From contig JAJEEG010000005.1 in the NCBI GenBank assembly GCA_022821085.1, positions 47,116-111,115 on the forward strand: 64,000 bases of DNA, in the 5' to 3' direction. The notes beneath the pieces were generated by a model. That model did no database searches. It was not told the DNA's origin and saw only the letters and a program-made list of their open reading frames with translations. The translations under genes and the position numbers were made by a program. The number at the start of each line of letters is the position of its first letter. Position 1 is the stretch's first letter. Shown here piece by piece: positions 42,474-52,141 of the stretch. This DNA is from Candidatus Latescibacterota bacterium. Its GTDB lineage: Bacteria > JAAXHH01.

Positions 42474-44018
42474 ATGGGAATCATCAGACGCATACGCGGG
42501 CGCGTATTCCGGGCGCTGCTCCTCGTGCTGCTGGCCGCTGTCCCGGTAGCCTTGGTCGCGGGATGCGGCGACCCCGAAACGACTGTTCCGGAGGGCGACC
42601 GCGATGAAACGGCGCAGGTCCAGCTCTGGACGTGCGGCATGCACCCCAACGTGATCACCGAAGAACCCGGCCAGTGCCCCATCTGCGGCATGAACCTGAC
42701 GCCGGTCAAGCAGGCGGCCGAGGAGGAGGCGCAAGCCACGGACGACGCGGAGGAGCAGGGCGCCGAAACGGCGCAGGTCCAGCTCTGGACGTGCGGCATG
42801 CACCCCAACGTGATCACCGAAGAACCCGGCCAGTGCCCCATCTGCGGCATGAACCTGACGCCGGTGAAAAGTACGGCCGAGGAGGAGCAGGCGGCCGGCG
42901 ATCAGAGGGATGATGCCGGAACGGGACATGGGACCGCGCACAGTGAAATGTCTGCGGCGTCCCCCGAACAAACCGCGGATTCCTCCCGCGACGCCTCCAT
43001 CGTGATCGACCCGGTCACGATTCAGAACATCGGCGTCCAGACCGCACCCGTCCGGGAACGGCCGCTGACCCGGTCCATCCGGACCGTCGGCCACCTGGAC
43101 TACAACGAGGAGATGTTCTCCCGGATCAACGTCAAGTATGCCGGCTGGATCGAGAAGCTCTACGTGAACGAGACGGGCCAGCAGGTCGCCGCGGGCGATC
43201 CGATGCTGGACATCTACTCGCCGGAGCTTGTGGCGGCGCAGGAAGAATACCTCCTGGCCTTTCAGAACCTCAGGAACCTGGAAGGCAGCGAATTCGAGAC
43301 CATCGCGAAAGGTGCGGAGTCGTTGTTGGATGCCTCGCGGCGCCGGCTGCTCTACTGGGACGTGACCGAAGCGCAGATAACGGAACTGGAAGCGCGCGGC
43401 GGGATCACCCGCACGCTGACCATCTACGCGCCGTCGAAGGGCATTGTCGTAGAGCGCATGGCCGAACTGGGCATGCGCGTCACCCCCGGCATGGATATGT
43501 ACCGCATGGCCGATCTTTCCACCATCTGGGCCTTCGCCCATGTCTACGACGCGGACGCCCCGTGGCTTAGTCCGGGCCTGACGGCCGAGATGGAACTACC
43601 CTACAATCCCGGGAAGGTCTACCGGGGCAAGATCGACTACATCTATCCCTACCTGGACCAGGCATCCAGAGATATCAAGATCCGGCTGGTGTTTCCCAAC
43701 CGGAATCTCGAACTGAAACCCCAGATGTACGCCAATATCCGGTTGTCCGCGCGAGGTGAAGGGCCCGTGCTCGTCATCCCGGGCAGCGCGGTCATCCGCA
43801 GCGGCGAGCGCAACGTGGTCTTCGTCGCCCTCGAAGGCGGGAAGTTCGAACCGCGCGAGGTGACCCTCGGCATGGAGGGGGAGGACGGCTACGTGCAGGC
43901 TGCGAGCGGCGTCAGCGTGGGTGAGCAGGTCGTAACCTCGGCCCAGTTCCTCATCGATTCGGAAAGCCGGCTCCAGGAGGCGATCCAGAAAATGCTCGAT
44001 CACCGGATGATGCATTGA
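42474..44018 (+). CDS. CusB-type RND periplasmic adaptor with duplicated heavy-metal-binding domain
   Basis: A 514-residue membrane-fusion lipoprotein with AGGAGG 6 bases before the ATG and lipobox VAGC. Two identical copies of the small metal-binding domain (WTCGMHPNVITEEPGQCPIC, then GMNLTPV) lie at residues 45-78 and 98-131; most homologues have one. Then come the adaptor domains: IDPVTIQNIGVQTAPVRERP, RINVKYAGWIEKLYVNETGQ (lipoyl-like), an alpha-hairpin, and a C-terminal beta-barrel with VLVIPGSAVIRSGERNVVFV. Adaptors of this type pass Cu(I)/Ag(I) from the periplasm to the pump. The ORF frame extends upstream to 42249 but that part lies inside the TolC-type gene. Confidence 0.94.
   Translation: MGIIRRIRGRVFRALLLVLLAAVPVALVAGCGDPETTVPEGDRDETAQVQLWTCGMHPNVITEEPGQCPICGMNLTPVKQAAEEEAQATDDAEEQGAETAQVQLWTCGMHPNVITEEPGQCPICGMNLTPVKSTAEEEQAAGDQRDDAGTGHGTAHSEMSAASPEQTADSSRDASIVIDPVTIQNIGVQTAPVRERPLTRSIRTVGHLDYNEEMFSRINVKYAGWIEKLYVNETGQQVAAGDPMLDIYSPELVAAQEEYLLAFQNLRNLEGSEFETIAKGAESLLDASRRRLLYWDVTEAQITELEARGGITRTLTIYAPSKGIVVERMAELGMRVTPGMDMYRMADLSTIWAFAHVYDADAPWLSPGLTAEMELPYNPGKVYRGKIDYIYPYLDQASRDIKIRLVFPNRNLELKPQMYANIRLSARGEGPVLVIPGSAVIRSGERNVVFVALEGGKFEPREVTLGMEGEDGYVQAASGVSVGEQVVTSAQFLIDSESRLQEAIQKMLDHRMMH
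42606..42865 (+). repeat. 101-bp perfect direct repeat encoding the duplicated metal-binding domain
   Basis: Bases 42606-42706 and 42765-42865 are identical; the period is 159 bases (53 codons). The linkers on either side differ. Identity at synonymous positions means the duplication is recent or is homogenised. Confidence 0.97.
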
Positions 44019-44067
44019 CCGTTCCGCCCGGACCGCCAAGACCGTCCGGAACATAAAGAGGTTCAAC

Positions 44068-47000
44068 ATGTTGCAACGCATAATCGAATACTCCGTGAAG
44101 AACCGGTTCCTGGTGATCCTGGTCACGGTGCTGCTGATCGCGGGCGGGACCGTGGCCCTGGTGGAGATCCCGCTGGACGCCATACCGGACCTCTCGGACG
44201 TGCAGGTGATCGTCCTGACCGAGTATCCCGGGCAGGCGCCCCAGGTGGTGGAGGACCAGGTGACCTACCCCCTGACGACGGCCATGCTCGCAGTGCCCCA
44301 CGCGCAGACGGTCCGCGGCTACAGTTTCTTCGGACTGAGTTTCGTGTACATCATCTTCGAGGACGGCACGGACATCTACTGGGCCCGCAGCCGCGTGCTG
44401 GAGTACCTGAGCTACGTGACCGACCGCCTGCCGCCGGGCGTGAACCCCGCGCTCGGGCCGGACGCCACGGGCGTGGGCTGGGTCTATGAGTACGTACTCC
44501 GCAGCGACCGGCACAACCTGGCGGAACTGCGAAGCATCCAGGACTGGTTCCTCCGGTACGAACTGACTTCGGTAAACGGCGTTTCCGAGGTGGCCAGCAT
44601 AGGCGGCTTTGTCAAGCAGTACCAGGTGGAGGTGGATCCCAACAAGCTGCTGATCTACGACATTCCGCTCAACCGGATCAAGACGGCGATCCAGCGGAGC
44701 AACAACGACGTGGGCGGCCGGGTCGTGGAAATGGCGGAAGCGGAATACATGGTCCGCGGCCTGGGGTATATACAGTCCGTCGAGGACCTGGAGAACGTCA
44801 CGCTGGGAGTCGACGCGTTCGGCACGCCCGTCCTGCTCCACCAGGTCGCACGGGTAACGACGGGCCCCGAACTGCGGCGCGGACTGGCGGAATGGAACGG
44901 CGAGGGGGAGATCGTCGGCGGCATCATCGTCATGCGGTACGGCGAGAACGCCATGGAGGTCATACGGGACGTGGAGGAGAAGCTGGAGTCCCTCAAGTCG
45001 GGCCTTCCGGAAGGCGTGGAGATCATCACGGCCTACGACCGGTCGAACCTGATCGAGCGCGCCATCGACAATCTCTCCGACAAGCTGCTGGTGGAAAGCC
45101 TCATCGTCGCCCTGGTCTGCATCATCTTCCTGGTCCACTTCCGCTCGGCCCTCGTGGTCATCCTCACCTTGCCCATCAGCGTGCTCGCCGCCTTCCTGGT
45201 CATGTCCTGGCAGGGGATCAACGCCAATATCATGTCCCTGGGCGGCATCGCCATCGCCATCGGCACCCTGGTGGACGCCGCCATCGTCATGATCGAGAAC
45301 ATCCACAAGCACATGGAGCGGGACCGCGGGAACAAGGACCACTGGCGCATCGTGCTCGACGCCACGAAGGAAGTGGGGCCGTCCCTCTTCTACTCCCTGC
45401 TGATCATAACCCTGTCCTTCGCGCCCATCTTCGCCCTGCAGGCCCAGGAGGGCCGGCTCTTCAAGCCGCTGGCCTTTACCAAGACGTACACGATGGCTGC
45501 GGCGGCCCTGCTGGCCATCACCTGCGTGCCGGTGCTGGCGGGATACCTGGTCCGCGGCCGCATATTGCCGGAGCGCAGGAACCCGCTCAGCCGTCTGCTC
45601 GTGTTCCTCTACCGGCCCATGATCCGGGCGGCGATACGCGTGCGGTGGCTGACCGTCGCCGTAGCGGTGGTCGTCCTGTCCGCCACGTGGTACCCGCTGC
45701 AGCGGATCGGTTCCGAGTTCATGCCGCCCCTCTACGAGGGCGACCTGCTCTACATGCCCACCACGGACCCCGGCATATCGATCACCAAGGCCCGCCAGCT
45801 CCTCCAGCAGACCGATAAGATCATCAGTTCCTTCCCGGAAGTGGAACGGGTCTTCGGCAAGGTGGGACGGGCCGACACGGCGACCGATCCGGCGCCGCTG
45901 TCCATGATCGAGACCACCATCATGCTCAAGCCCGAGGAGGCCTGGCGGCCGGGGATGACCCGCGAAGGTCTCGTGGAGGCGCTCAACGACGCCATCCAGT
46001 TCCCGGGCCTGACCAACGCGTGGACCATGCCCATCCGTACGCGGATCGACATGCTGTCCACGGGCATCCGGACGCCCGTCGGCGTCAAGCTGATGGGGGA
46101 CGACCTGGCCGTGCTGTCGGACCTGGCCCAGCAGGTCGCGGTAGAGCTCGGTGAGCTGCCGGGTACCCTCAGCGTGTTTCCGGAGAAGACCATGGGCGGC
46201 AACTATCTCGACTTCGAGATCGACCGCGTCGAGGCGGCGCGCTACGGGATGACCGTGGGCGACGTGCAGGACGTCATCATGTCGGCGGTGGGCGGCGTGG
46301 ACGTGACCTACACGGTGGAGGGTCTGGCGCGTTATCCGGTGAACATCCGCTACGCCCGGGAACTCCGCGACGAGGTCTCGGACCTCAGGCGCATCCTGAT
46401 CCCGACGCCCGCGGGCGCGCAGATCCCCATCAGCCAGGTGGCCGACATACGGATCCGCAAGGGACCGTCCGGCATCAAGTCGGAGAACGCCCGGCCCACG
46501 GCCTGGGTGTACGTCGATCTCACGGATACGGACATCGGCGCCTACGTCGAGACCGCCCGGAATCACATCGCCGAACGGGTCTCGCTGCCCGTGGGCTACA
46601 GCATGGTCTGGAGCGGGCAGTACGAGTACCTGGAACGGGCGCAGCGGCGCATGCAGATCGTCGTTCCGGTAACCCTGGCCATCATTCTCCTGCTCCTCTA
46701 CATGAACTTCCGGAACGTCGTGGACAGCCTGATCGTCATGCTGTCGCTGCCCTTCGCGCTGGTGGGCGGCGTGTGGCTCATGTACCTGCTGGACTACGAC
46801 TTCAGCATCGCGGTGGGCGTCGGGTTCATCGCGCTGGCCGGCGTGGCGGCGGAAACGGGCGTCGTCATGCTGCTCTATCTCAAGCAGGCCTACCAGGAAC
46901 GGGTGGACCGCAACGCGCTCAACACCCGTGGGGATCTCTACGAGGTGGTCATGCACGGGGCCGTGGAACGCGTGCGGCCCAAGATGATGACGGTGGCGGC

Positions 47001-47172
47001 CACCATGGCCGGACTGGCGCCCATCATGTGGGGCACGGGCACGGGTTCGGAGGTCATGCAGCGCATCGCCGCGCCCATGTTCGGCGGCATGGTGACGTCC
47101 ACGGTGCTGACCCTCGTGGTCATCCCGGTCATCTACTACATGGTCAGGTCGTGGGGGTTGAAGAAGGCGTAA
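44068..47172 (+). CDS. CusA/SilA-type heavy-metal efflux RND transporter
   Basis: A 1034-residue inner-membrane pump with 12 membrane segments. It starts LQRIIEYSVKNRFLVILVTV, with IPLDAIPDLSDVQVIV and YPGQAPQVVEDQVTYPLTTA typical of the HME family. The proton-relay region is IAIAIGTLVDAAIVMIENIH, and NAWTMPIRTRIDMLSTGIRTPVG matches the Cu/Ag (CusA/SilA) branch and not the Zn/Co (CzcA) branch. The protein exports Cu(I) or Ag(I) with the adaptor and TolC-type channel encoded upstream. AGAGG lies 7 bases before the ATG. The length agrees with CusA (about 1047). Confidence 0.95.
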   Translation: MLQRIIEYSVKNRFLVILVTVLLIAGGTVALVEIPLDAIPDLSDVQVIVLTEYPGQAPQVVEDQVTYPLTTAMLAVPHAQTVRGYSFFGLSFVYIIFEDGTDIYWARSRVLEYLSYVTDRLPPGVNPALGPDATGVGWVYEYVLRSDRHNLAELRSIQDWFLRYELTSVNGVSEVASIGGFVKQYQVEVDPNKLLIYDIPLNRIKTAIQRSNNDVGGRVVEMAEAEYMVRGLGYIQSVEDLENVTLGVDAFGTPVLLHQVARVTTGPELRRGLAEWNGEGEIVGGIIVMRYGENAMEVIRDVEEKLESLKSGLPEGVEIITAYDRSNLIERAIDNLSDKLLVESLIVALVCIIFLVHFRSALVVILTLPISVLAAFLVMSWQGINANIMSLGGIAIAIGTLVDAAIVMIENIHKHMERDRGNKDHWRIVLDATKEVGPSLFYSLLIITLSFAPIFALQAQEGRLFKPLAFTKTYTMAAAALLAITCVPVLAGYLVRGRILPERRNPLSRLLVFLYRPMIRAAIRVRWLTVAVAVVVLSATWYPLQRIGSEFMPPLYEGDLLYMPTTDPGISITKARQLLQQTDKIISSFPEVERVFGKVGRADTATDPAPLSMIETTIMLKPEEAWRPGMTREGLVEALNDAIQFPGLTNAWTMPIRTRIDMLSTGIRTPVGVKLMGDDLAVLSDLAQQVAVELGELPGTLSVFPEKTMGGNYLDFEIDRVEAARYGMTVGDVQDVIMSAVGGVDVTYTVEGLARYPVNIRYARELRDEVSDLRRILIPTPAGAQIPISQVADIRIRKGPSGIKSENARPTAWVYVDLTDTDIGAYVETARNHIAERVSLPVGYSMVWSGQYEYLERAQRRMQIVVPVTLAIILLLLYMNFRNVVDSLIVMLSLPFALVGGVWLMYLLDYDFSIAVGVGFIALAGVAAETGVVMLLYLKQAYQERVDRNALNTRGDLYEVVMHGAVERVRPKMMTVAATMAGLAPIMWGTGTGSEVMQRIAAPMFGGMVTSTVLTLVVIPVIYYMVRSWGLKKA

Positions 47173-47219
47173 AGGGAAGACGCTCGGGAGACCGGCGCCT
47201 GTTTTGACAGGACGGCGCG

Positions 47220-47255
47220 CCAGGGCGGCTGGCCAGGGCGGCTGGCCAGGGCGGC
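47220..47255 (+). repeat. 13-bp tandem repeat, nearly three copies
   Basis: CCAGGGCGGCTGG is repeated at 47220 and 47233, and a third copy at 47246 is cut after 10 bases. It lies between the pump gene and the NUDIX gene. Confidence 0.95.
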
Positions 47256-47279
47256 GCAACGCGAGCAAGTGAGTCCTGC

Positions 47280-47699
47280 TCACCCCCGCCCGCGGACGTA
47301 ATCCTGGAACTCGAGGTGGCGCAGGTAGACCTCGATGCAGCGCCGGCCGGTGACGCAGAGATCCAGTTCGGCCAGCGCCCGCGCGGGGTCCATGTACCGG
47401 ATGGCCTGACCTTCGCCCAGCACCAGGTCGCCTAAGGGCACGTCGATCGGGACGAGAAAGAGGTGGCGTACGTCCGCGCCGTCGAAGAAGGTCGCCAGGG
47501 GATGGTAGTCGTCCAGCCGGTAGCCGATCTCCTCCTGCACCTCCCGCACCAGGCCTTGTTCCGGGCTTTCGCCCGCCTCCACGTGGCCCCCGATGAGGCT
47601 CCACTTGTTCGGGAAGATGATCCGGGGATCGTCGTCGCGGAGGTTGACGAGGATGTCGCCGTCGGGATTGACGAGCATGGCGGAAGAGATGACGGACAC
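47280..47699 (-). CDS. NUDIX hydrolase
   Basis: A 139-residue protein with a complete Nudix box: Gly38, Glu44, then Arg52-Glu53-Val-Gln-Glu56-Glu57-Ile-Gly59, matching G-x5-E-x7-REUxEExGU. The N-terminus (VISSAMLVNPDGDILVNLRD) gives the first strands of the fold. The family hydrolyses nucleoside diphosphates linked to another group; the substrate is not predictable here. The start is a GTG at 47699. It lies on the minus strand, 87 bases downstream of mutS, and could be co-transcribed with it, which would fit a nucleotide-pool or repair role (inference). Confidence 0.9.
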   Translation of the reverse strand: MSVISSAMLVNPDGDILVNLRDDDPRIIFPNKWSLIGGHVEAGESPEQGLVREVQEEIGYRLDDYHPLATFFDGADVRHLFLVPIDVPLGDLVLGEGQAIRYMDPARALAELDLCVTGRRCIEVYLRHLEFQDYVRGRG

Positions 47700-47786
47700 G
47701 ATTATATACCCCTGTTGCCGGCGTCGACCGGCATGGCGGTGGAAATGGCGTTCAAGGGCGCTTCCTCCCGAACTGTCTGATCGGTA

Positions 47787-50552
47787 CTACTCCCCGTCGC
47801 GATCGGGGTCGGCCGCTTTCTGCTGGAGCCGGTACAGAGCGTTCATGGCTTCGACCGGCGTCATGAGGTCCAGGTCGAGTTCCTTGATGTCCTCGACGAC
47901 CGGATGGTCCGCCGGCAGGAACAGGCTGAGCTGGTATTCGGGGCTCTCGGCCGTCGGTTTTCCGTGGCGCGGCGTGCTCGGCCCACGCAGACCGCCGGGC
48001 GCGCCACCCGGTCGGCCCGATGCGTCCGGTCCGTCCGATCCGCCCGCGCCGTCTAATCCGCCCGCGCCGTCCGGTCCGCCCGCGCCGTCTAATCCGTCCG
48101 GTCCGCCTGGAACAAGGTCCTCGTCCTCCAGGTTGGCCAGGATGACCCGGGCCCGTTCGACCACACTGCGCGGCAGTCCGGCCATGCGCGCCACCTGGAT
48201 CCCGTAACTGCGGTCGCTCCCGCCGGGCATCACCTTGCGCAGGAACACGATCTGGTCGTCCTGTTCCCGGATGGCCACGTTGTAGTTGGCGATGCGATCG
48301 AGGCTCGACGCCAGTTCGATCAGCTCGTGGTAATGCGTGGCGAAGAGGGTCTTGGCCGCCCGTTCCGGCGTGTTGTGGAGGAACTCCGTGACCGCCCAGG
48401 CGATGCTCAGGCCGTCGAAGGTGCTCGTGCCCCGGCCGATTTCGTCGAGGAGGACGAGGCTTTTGGGCGTCGCGTTGTTGAGGATGTTCGCGGTCTCGTT
48501 CATCTCGACGAGGAAGGTGCTTTCGCCCCGGGCCAGGTTGTCGGAGGCGCCCACGCGGGTGAAGATGCGGTCCACGATGCCGATCTTCGCCGAGCGCGCC
48601 GGGACGAAGGAACCGAGCTGGGCCATGAGGACGATGAGCCCCACCTGGCGGAGGTAGGTGCTCTTGCCGGCCATGTTCGGCCCCGTGATCAGGGCGATCT
48701 GCTTCGTCCGGTTGTCGAGCTGCGTATCGTTGGGCACGAAGGCCTCGCCCTGCAGCAGTTGCTCCACCACCGGGTGGCGGCCGTCGTCGATTTCCAGGAC
48801 CGGACCGTCCACGATTTCCGGGGCCATGTAGTCGTTCCGGGCGGCCAGCTCCGCCAGCGCGGTCAGGAAATCCAGCTGCGCGATCGCCCGGGCGTTGCCC
48901 TGGATCTCGCCCAGGCTTGCGGCCACTTCCTCCCGCAGTTCGAGGAAGAGGGCGTATTCCAGTTCGCCGATCTTCTCCTCGGCGCCCAGGATCTTCTCCT
49001 CGTACTCTTTCAGTTCCGGCGTGATGAACCGCTCCGCGTTGCGCATGGTCTGCTTGCGGATGTACTCGCCTTCCAGCCGGTGCAGGTTCGGTTTCGTGAC
49101 CTCGATGTAGTAGCCGAAGACGCGGTTGTAGTCCACCTTGAGGGACTGGATCCCGGTGCGCTCGCGCTCCTTCTGCTGCAGTTCTGCGATCCAGCGCTTT
49201 CCGCCCGAACTGATCACGCGCAGGTCGTCGAGCTCCTCGTTGTATCCCGCGCGGATGAGCCCGCCTTCCGTCAGCGATAGGGGCGGATCGTCCACCAGGG
49301 CCCGCTCTAGTTTCTCCGCCAGGGGCCGGAGCTCCCGCAACCCGTCCCGGAGGCCGACGGACAACCCGGCCTCCAGGCCCGCGAGCTTCTCCTTGATGAC
49401 GGGGATCACGTGCAGGGCGGCCTTCAGCGCGATCAGGTCGCGGGCATTGGCGCGCTCCGACCCGACCCGGGCGGCCAGCCGTTCCATGTCCCCCATGGAC
49501 TTGAGCAGGCCGGCGAATTCGTCCCGCGCCCCGTGCTCCGCGTGGAGCTCGCCCACCGCCCCCTGGCGGGCCAGGACGGCTTCCACGGAGACCAGCGGCC
49601 GGGTGATGGCCTGGCGCATGAAACGGGCGCCCATGGCCGTGTAGGTCCGGTCCATCACGGAAAGGAGCGTTCCCTCCCGTCCGCCGTCCCGAAGCGAGGT
49701 GATCAGCTCCAGGTTGCGCTGCGTCGCCGAATCCATCAGCATCGCGTCGGCGACGTCATGGCGCGCCATCGTCTTCAGGTGGGCCAGGCGGTTCTTCTGG
49801 GTCTCCCGCAGGTAGACCAGCATGCCGCCCGCCGCGCAGACGCCGGCGGTCATTTCATCGCATCCGAAGCCCTTGAGCGTCAGCACCTCGAAATGATCGA
49901 GCAGGGCCTGGTGCGCCTGGTCGTAGGCGAAGGCCCACTCCTCGAGCCGGCTGATCGCGATGTCGGAGAAACGGGCCTCGAGGAGCGCCTCGGCCTGCTC
50001 CGCCCGGTCGTAGGACACGATCGCCTCGGCGGGGTCGAGGCGGCTCAACTCGCTGAGCAGGTCGTCCTCGCTTAGTTCCGCCGTCCGGAACTCGCCCGTG
50101 GACAGGTCCAGAAAGGCCAGGCCACAGGCGTCCTCGTCGAAGGCGAGGGCGACCATGTAGTTGTTCTCGCCGGGATCGAGGGTCTGCGCCAGCATCGTCG
50201 TCCCCGGCGTAACGACTTCCACCACGTCCCGCTTGACCACGCCGCGGGCCTTCTTCGGGTCTTCGACCTGTTCGCAGACGGCCACCTTGTATCCCGATCC
50301 CACGAGTTCGGCGATGTACTTCTCCACCGCGTGGTAGGGCACGCCGGCCAGCGGCGTCTTCTCCGCGCCGCCGGTGCCGGAATTTCGGGCGGTCAGCGTG
50401 ATGCCCAGGACGCGGGAGACCAGCCTGGCGTCGTCATCGAATGTCTCGTAGAAATCCCCCATGCGGAAGAAGAGAATCGCATCCTTGTGCCGATCCTTCA
50501 TCCTGGCGTATTGCGCCATGGCGGGGGTCAGCGTACCTTTGGATCGGGGCAT
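47787..50552 (-). CDS. mutS: DNA mismatch repair protein MutS
   Basis: A 921-residue MutS1. The mismatch-reading Phe is in the motif GDFYETF near residue 35. Further motifs are PLAGVPYHAVEKYI, the clamp and lever domains, Walker A GPNMAGKSTYLRQVG near residue 625, VGASDNLARGESTF and LLDEIGRGTSTFDG, with ATHYHEL after. It is somewhat longer than usual (about 850-880): a Gly/Asp/Pro-rich insert near residues 825-875, encoded by tandem 9-18-base repeats around 48010-48110, sits between the ATPase and the C-terminal tail. No mutL is in the window. The ATG at 50552 has no strong ribosome site. Confidence 0.97.
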   Translation of the reverse strand: MPRSKGTLTPAMAQYARMKDRHKDAILFFRMGDFYETFDDDARLVSRVLGITLTARNSGTGGAEKTPLAGVPYHAVEKYIAELVGSGYKVAVCEQVEDPKKARGVVKRDVVEVVTPGTTMLAQTLDPGENNYMVALAFDEDACGLAFLDLSTGEFRTAELSEDDLLSELSRLDPAEAIVSYDRAEQAEALLEARFSDIAISRLEEWAFAYDQAHQALLDHFEVLTLKGFGCDEMTAGVCAAGGMLVYLRETQKNRLAHLKTMARHDVADAMLMDSATQRNLELITSLRDGGREGTLLSVMDRTYTAMGARFMRQAITRPLVSVEAVLARQGAVGELHAEHGARDEFAGLLKSMGDMERLAARVGSERANARDLIALKAALHVIPVIKEKLAGLEAGLSVGLRDGLRELRPLAEKLERALVDDPPLSLTEGGLIRAGYNEELDDLRVISSGGKRWIAELQQKERERTGIQSLKVDYNRVFGYYIEVTKPNLHRLEGEYIRKQTMRNAERFITPELKEYEEKILGAEEKIGELEYALFLELREEVAASLGEIQGNARAIAQLDFLTALAELAARNDYMAPEIVDGPVLEIDDGRHPVVEQLLQGEAFVPNDTQLDNRTKQIALITGPNMAGKSTYLRQVGLIVLMAQLGSFVPARSAKIGIVDRIFTRVGASDNLARGESTFLVEMNETANILNNATPKSLVLLDEIGRGTSTFDGLSIAWAVTEFLHNTPERAAKTLFATHYHELIELASSLDRIANYNVAIREQDDQIVFLRKVMPGGSDRSYGIQVARMAGLPRSVVERARVILANLEDEDLVPGGPDGLDGAGGPDGAGGLDGAGGSDGPDASGRPGGAPGGLRGPSTPRHGKPTAESPEYQLSLFLPADHPVVEDIKELDLDLMTPVEAMNALYRLQQKAADPDRDGE

Positions 50553-50757
50553 GGGCGGGGTTGGATTTTCAGGCTGGCGGCCGTTGAATTTACGATGTTG
50601 GAACGATAGCCATGACAGGCCCTTGCGTCAAGGTGTTTCTCCGTCTTGAAACCGGACGGGAAGGCCTTGCGGGAAGGGTGAAACGGCCGATCGGCGCGGC
50701 GCCGCCGGGCGTTCAATCCGCCCTTGACTTTCGGGGCCTGAAACGCGACTATGCATT

Positions 50758-51348
50758 ATGACCTATGTGCCCAGAATCCTTGCGTTTGCCGGCAGTGCGC
50801 GGACCGGGTCTTTCAACCGGAAACTGGTCGGTATCGCGGCGCGCGGCGCGGAGGAAGCCGGGGCCGTAGTCGATCTGGTCGAACTGAGCGACTATCCCAT
50901 GCCGCTGTACGACGGCGACCTGGAAGAAAAAGAAGGCCTACCGGAGCACGCGGTCCGCTTCAAGGCGCTGATGATGGCCAGCCAGGGCCTGCTGATCGCC
51001 GCGCCCGAATACAACAGTTCCATTACGCCCCTCCTCAAGAACACGATCGACTGGGCATCGAGACCTGGGCCGGGCGAGGAGAGGCTGGCGGTCTTCCGGA
51101 ACAAGACGGCCGCGCTGATGAGCGCGTCGCCGGGGTCGTTGGGCGGCCTCCGCGGACTCGTGCACGTGCGATCGATCCTGAGCAACATCCACGTGATGGT
51201 CCTGCCGGACCAGCTGGCGGTGCCGGGCGCGCATGGCGCGTTCACCGAAGACGGGCGATTGAAAGACGAGAAACGCCAGTCGGCGGTGGTGGGATTGGGA
51301 CGCAATCTGGCGGAGACGCTCGGGAGACTGCACGGTACGGGGAAGTGA
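50758..51348 (+). CDS. NADPH-dependent FMN reductase family protein
   Basis: A 196-residue flavodoxin-fold protein. The FMN phosphate loop GSARTGSFNRKL begins at about residue 12. The conserved APEYNSSITPLLKNTIDW region follows near residue 80, then LGGLRGLVHVRSIL. These are the marks of the YieF/ChrR/SsuE-like NADPH-dependent FMN reductase family, which reduces quinones, chromate or FMN. The gene is read away from mutS, with about 205 bases between them, and no strong promoter was identified. It ends 116 bases from the end of the convergent TlpA-like gene. Confidence 0.93.
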   Translation: MTYVPRILAFAGSARTGSFNRKLVGIAARGAEEAGAVVDLVELSDYPMPLYDGDLEEKEGLPEHAVRFKALMMASQGLLIAAPEYNSSITPLLKNTIDWASRPGPGEERLAVFRNKTAALMSASPGSLGGLRGLVHVRSILSNIHVMVLPDQLAVPGAHGAFTEDGRLKDEKRQSAVVGLGRNLAETLGRLHGTGK

Positions 51349-51464
51349 ATACGGCGTGAGGCATGTCGCCGCGCGGCGCATGGGCGCGCACCGCTTAACC
51401 TGGATCGGGTTCGGGGGACTAACGCGCATCAGCCGCATGGCCAGGCGCGACGGCCGGGTGCGAC

Positions 51465-52031
51465 CTAGTTCGCCAGCAGGGGCAGCACGGCGGATTCCAG
51501 GTTCTCGTAGGACATGTAGCCTACGTGCTTCTTACGGACCATACCGTCCCGGTCGATGATGAAGGTGGTCGGGATGCCGTAGATCCCGCCGAACTTCGCG
51601 GCGGCCATCTGCGAGGTGTCGATGAGGGACAGGTAGGTCATGTTCATATCCTCGACGAAGGGCTGCACGATCTCCGCGCCTTGTTCGTCGAGGGCGATGC
51701 CGATGATCTTGACGCCCTGGTCTTCGTATTTTTCATGGAACGCCTGGAAGTCGGGGATCTCGTCGCGGCACGGGGGGCACCAGGTGGCCCAGAAATTGAC
51801 GACCCGGACCTGGCCCTCGAACTGGGCGATGGTGAATTCGTTCTCGTCGGCGTCCATCAGGGCGAATTCCAGATCGACCGAATAGGGATTCGCAGACATG
51901 GGGTTGTCCGCATCGTAAATGACGGCCACTTCAGGCGATCTCATCTCGCCCACGATGGCCGAGATCAGTCCGGCCAGGATCAGGATCGCGGCGAGGACGT
52001 AGATGATGCTGCCGCGGGATTTCGTTTCCAT
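51465..52031 (-). CDS. TlpA/ResA-like thioredoxin-fold protein
   Basis: A 188-residue membrane-anchored thiol-disulfide protein. One hydrophobic segment (residues 8-27) anchors it; the thioredoxin domain has VVNFWATWCPPCRDEIPDF with active-site Cys85/Cys88 and the cis-Pro region YGIPTTFIIDRDG. ResA/TlpA-type proteins reduce apocytochrome c cysteines or other periplasmic thiols. With the CcsA/HemX-like gene and a cytochrome c'-like protein elsewhere in the window, a role in cytochrome c maturation is plausible but is inferred. It is convergent with the FMN-reductase gene and divergent from the DUF547 gene. Confidence 0.93.
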   Translation of the reverse strand: METKSRGSIIYVLAAILILAGLISAIVGEMRSPEVAVIYDADNPMSANPYSVDLEFALMDADENEFTIAQFEGQVRVVNFWATWCPPCRDEIPDFQAFHEKYEDQGVKIIGIALDEQGAEIVQPFVEDMNMTYLSLIDTSQMAAAKFGGIYGIPTTFIIDRDGMVRKKHVGYMSYENLESAVLPLLAN

Positions 52032-52141
52032 GGTTTCTTACCGCCTGGGAAGGGTGAATCCGGTGCGCGGAACGTTAGCGGAAGTCAATGAAATATAGCG
52101 GAAAATCCCATGCAGGGCAAGGGAAATAGGGGACAGGAGCG

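Noticed and set aside
43951..47604. 1217-codon minus-strand open frame opposite the RND pump
   Set aside because: Low-complexity His/Asp/Gly/Arg content antisense to a full-length CusA-type gene; GC-driven shadow.
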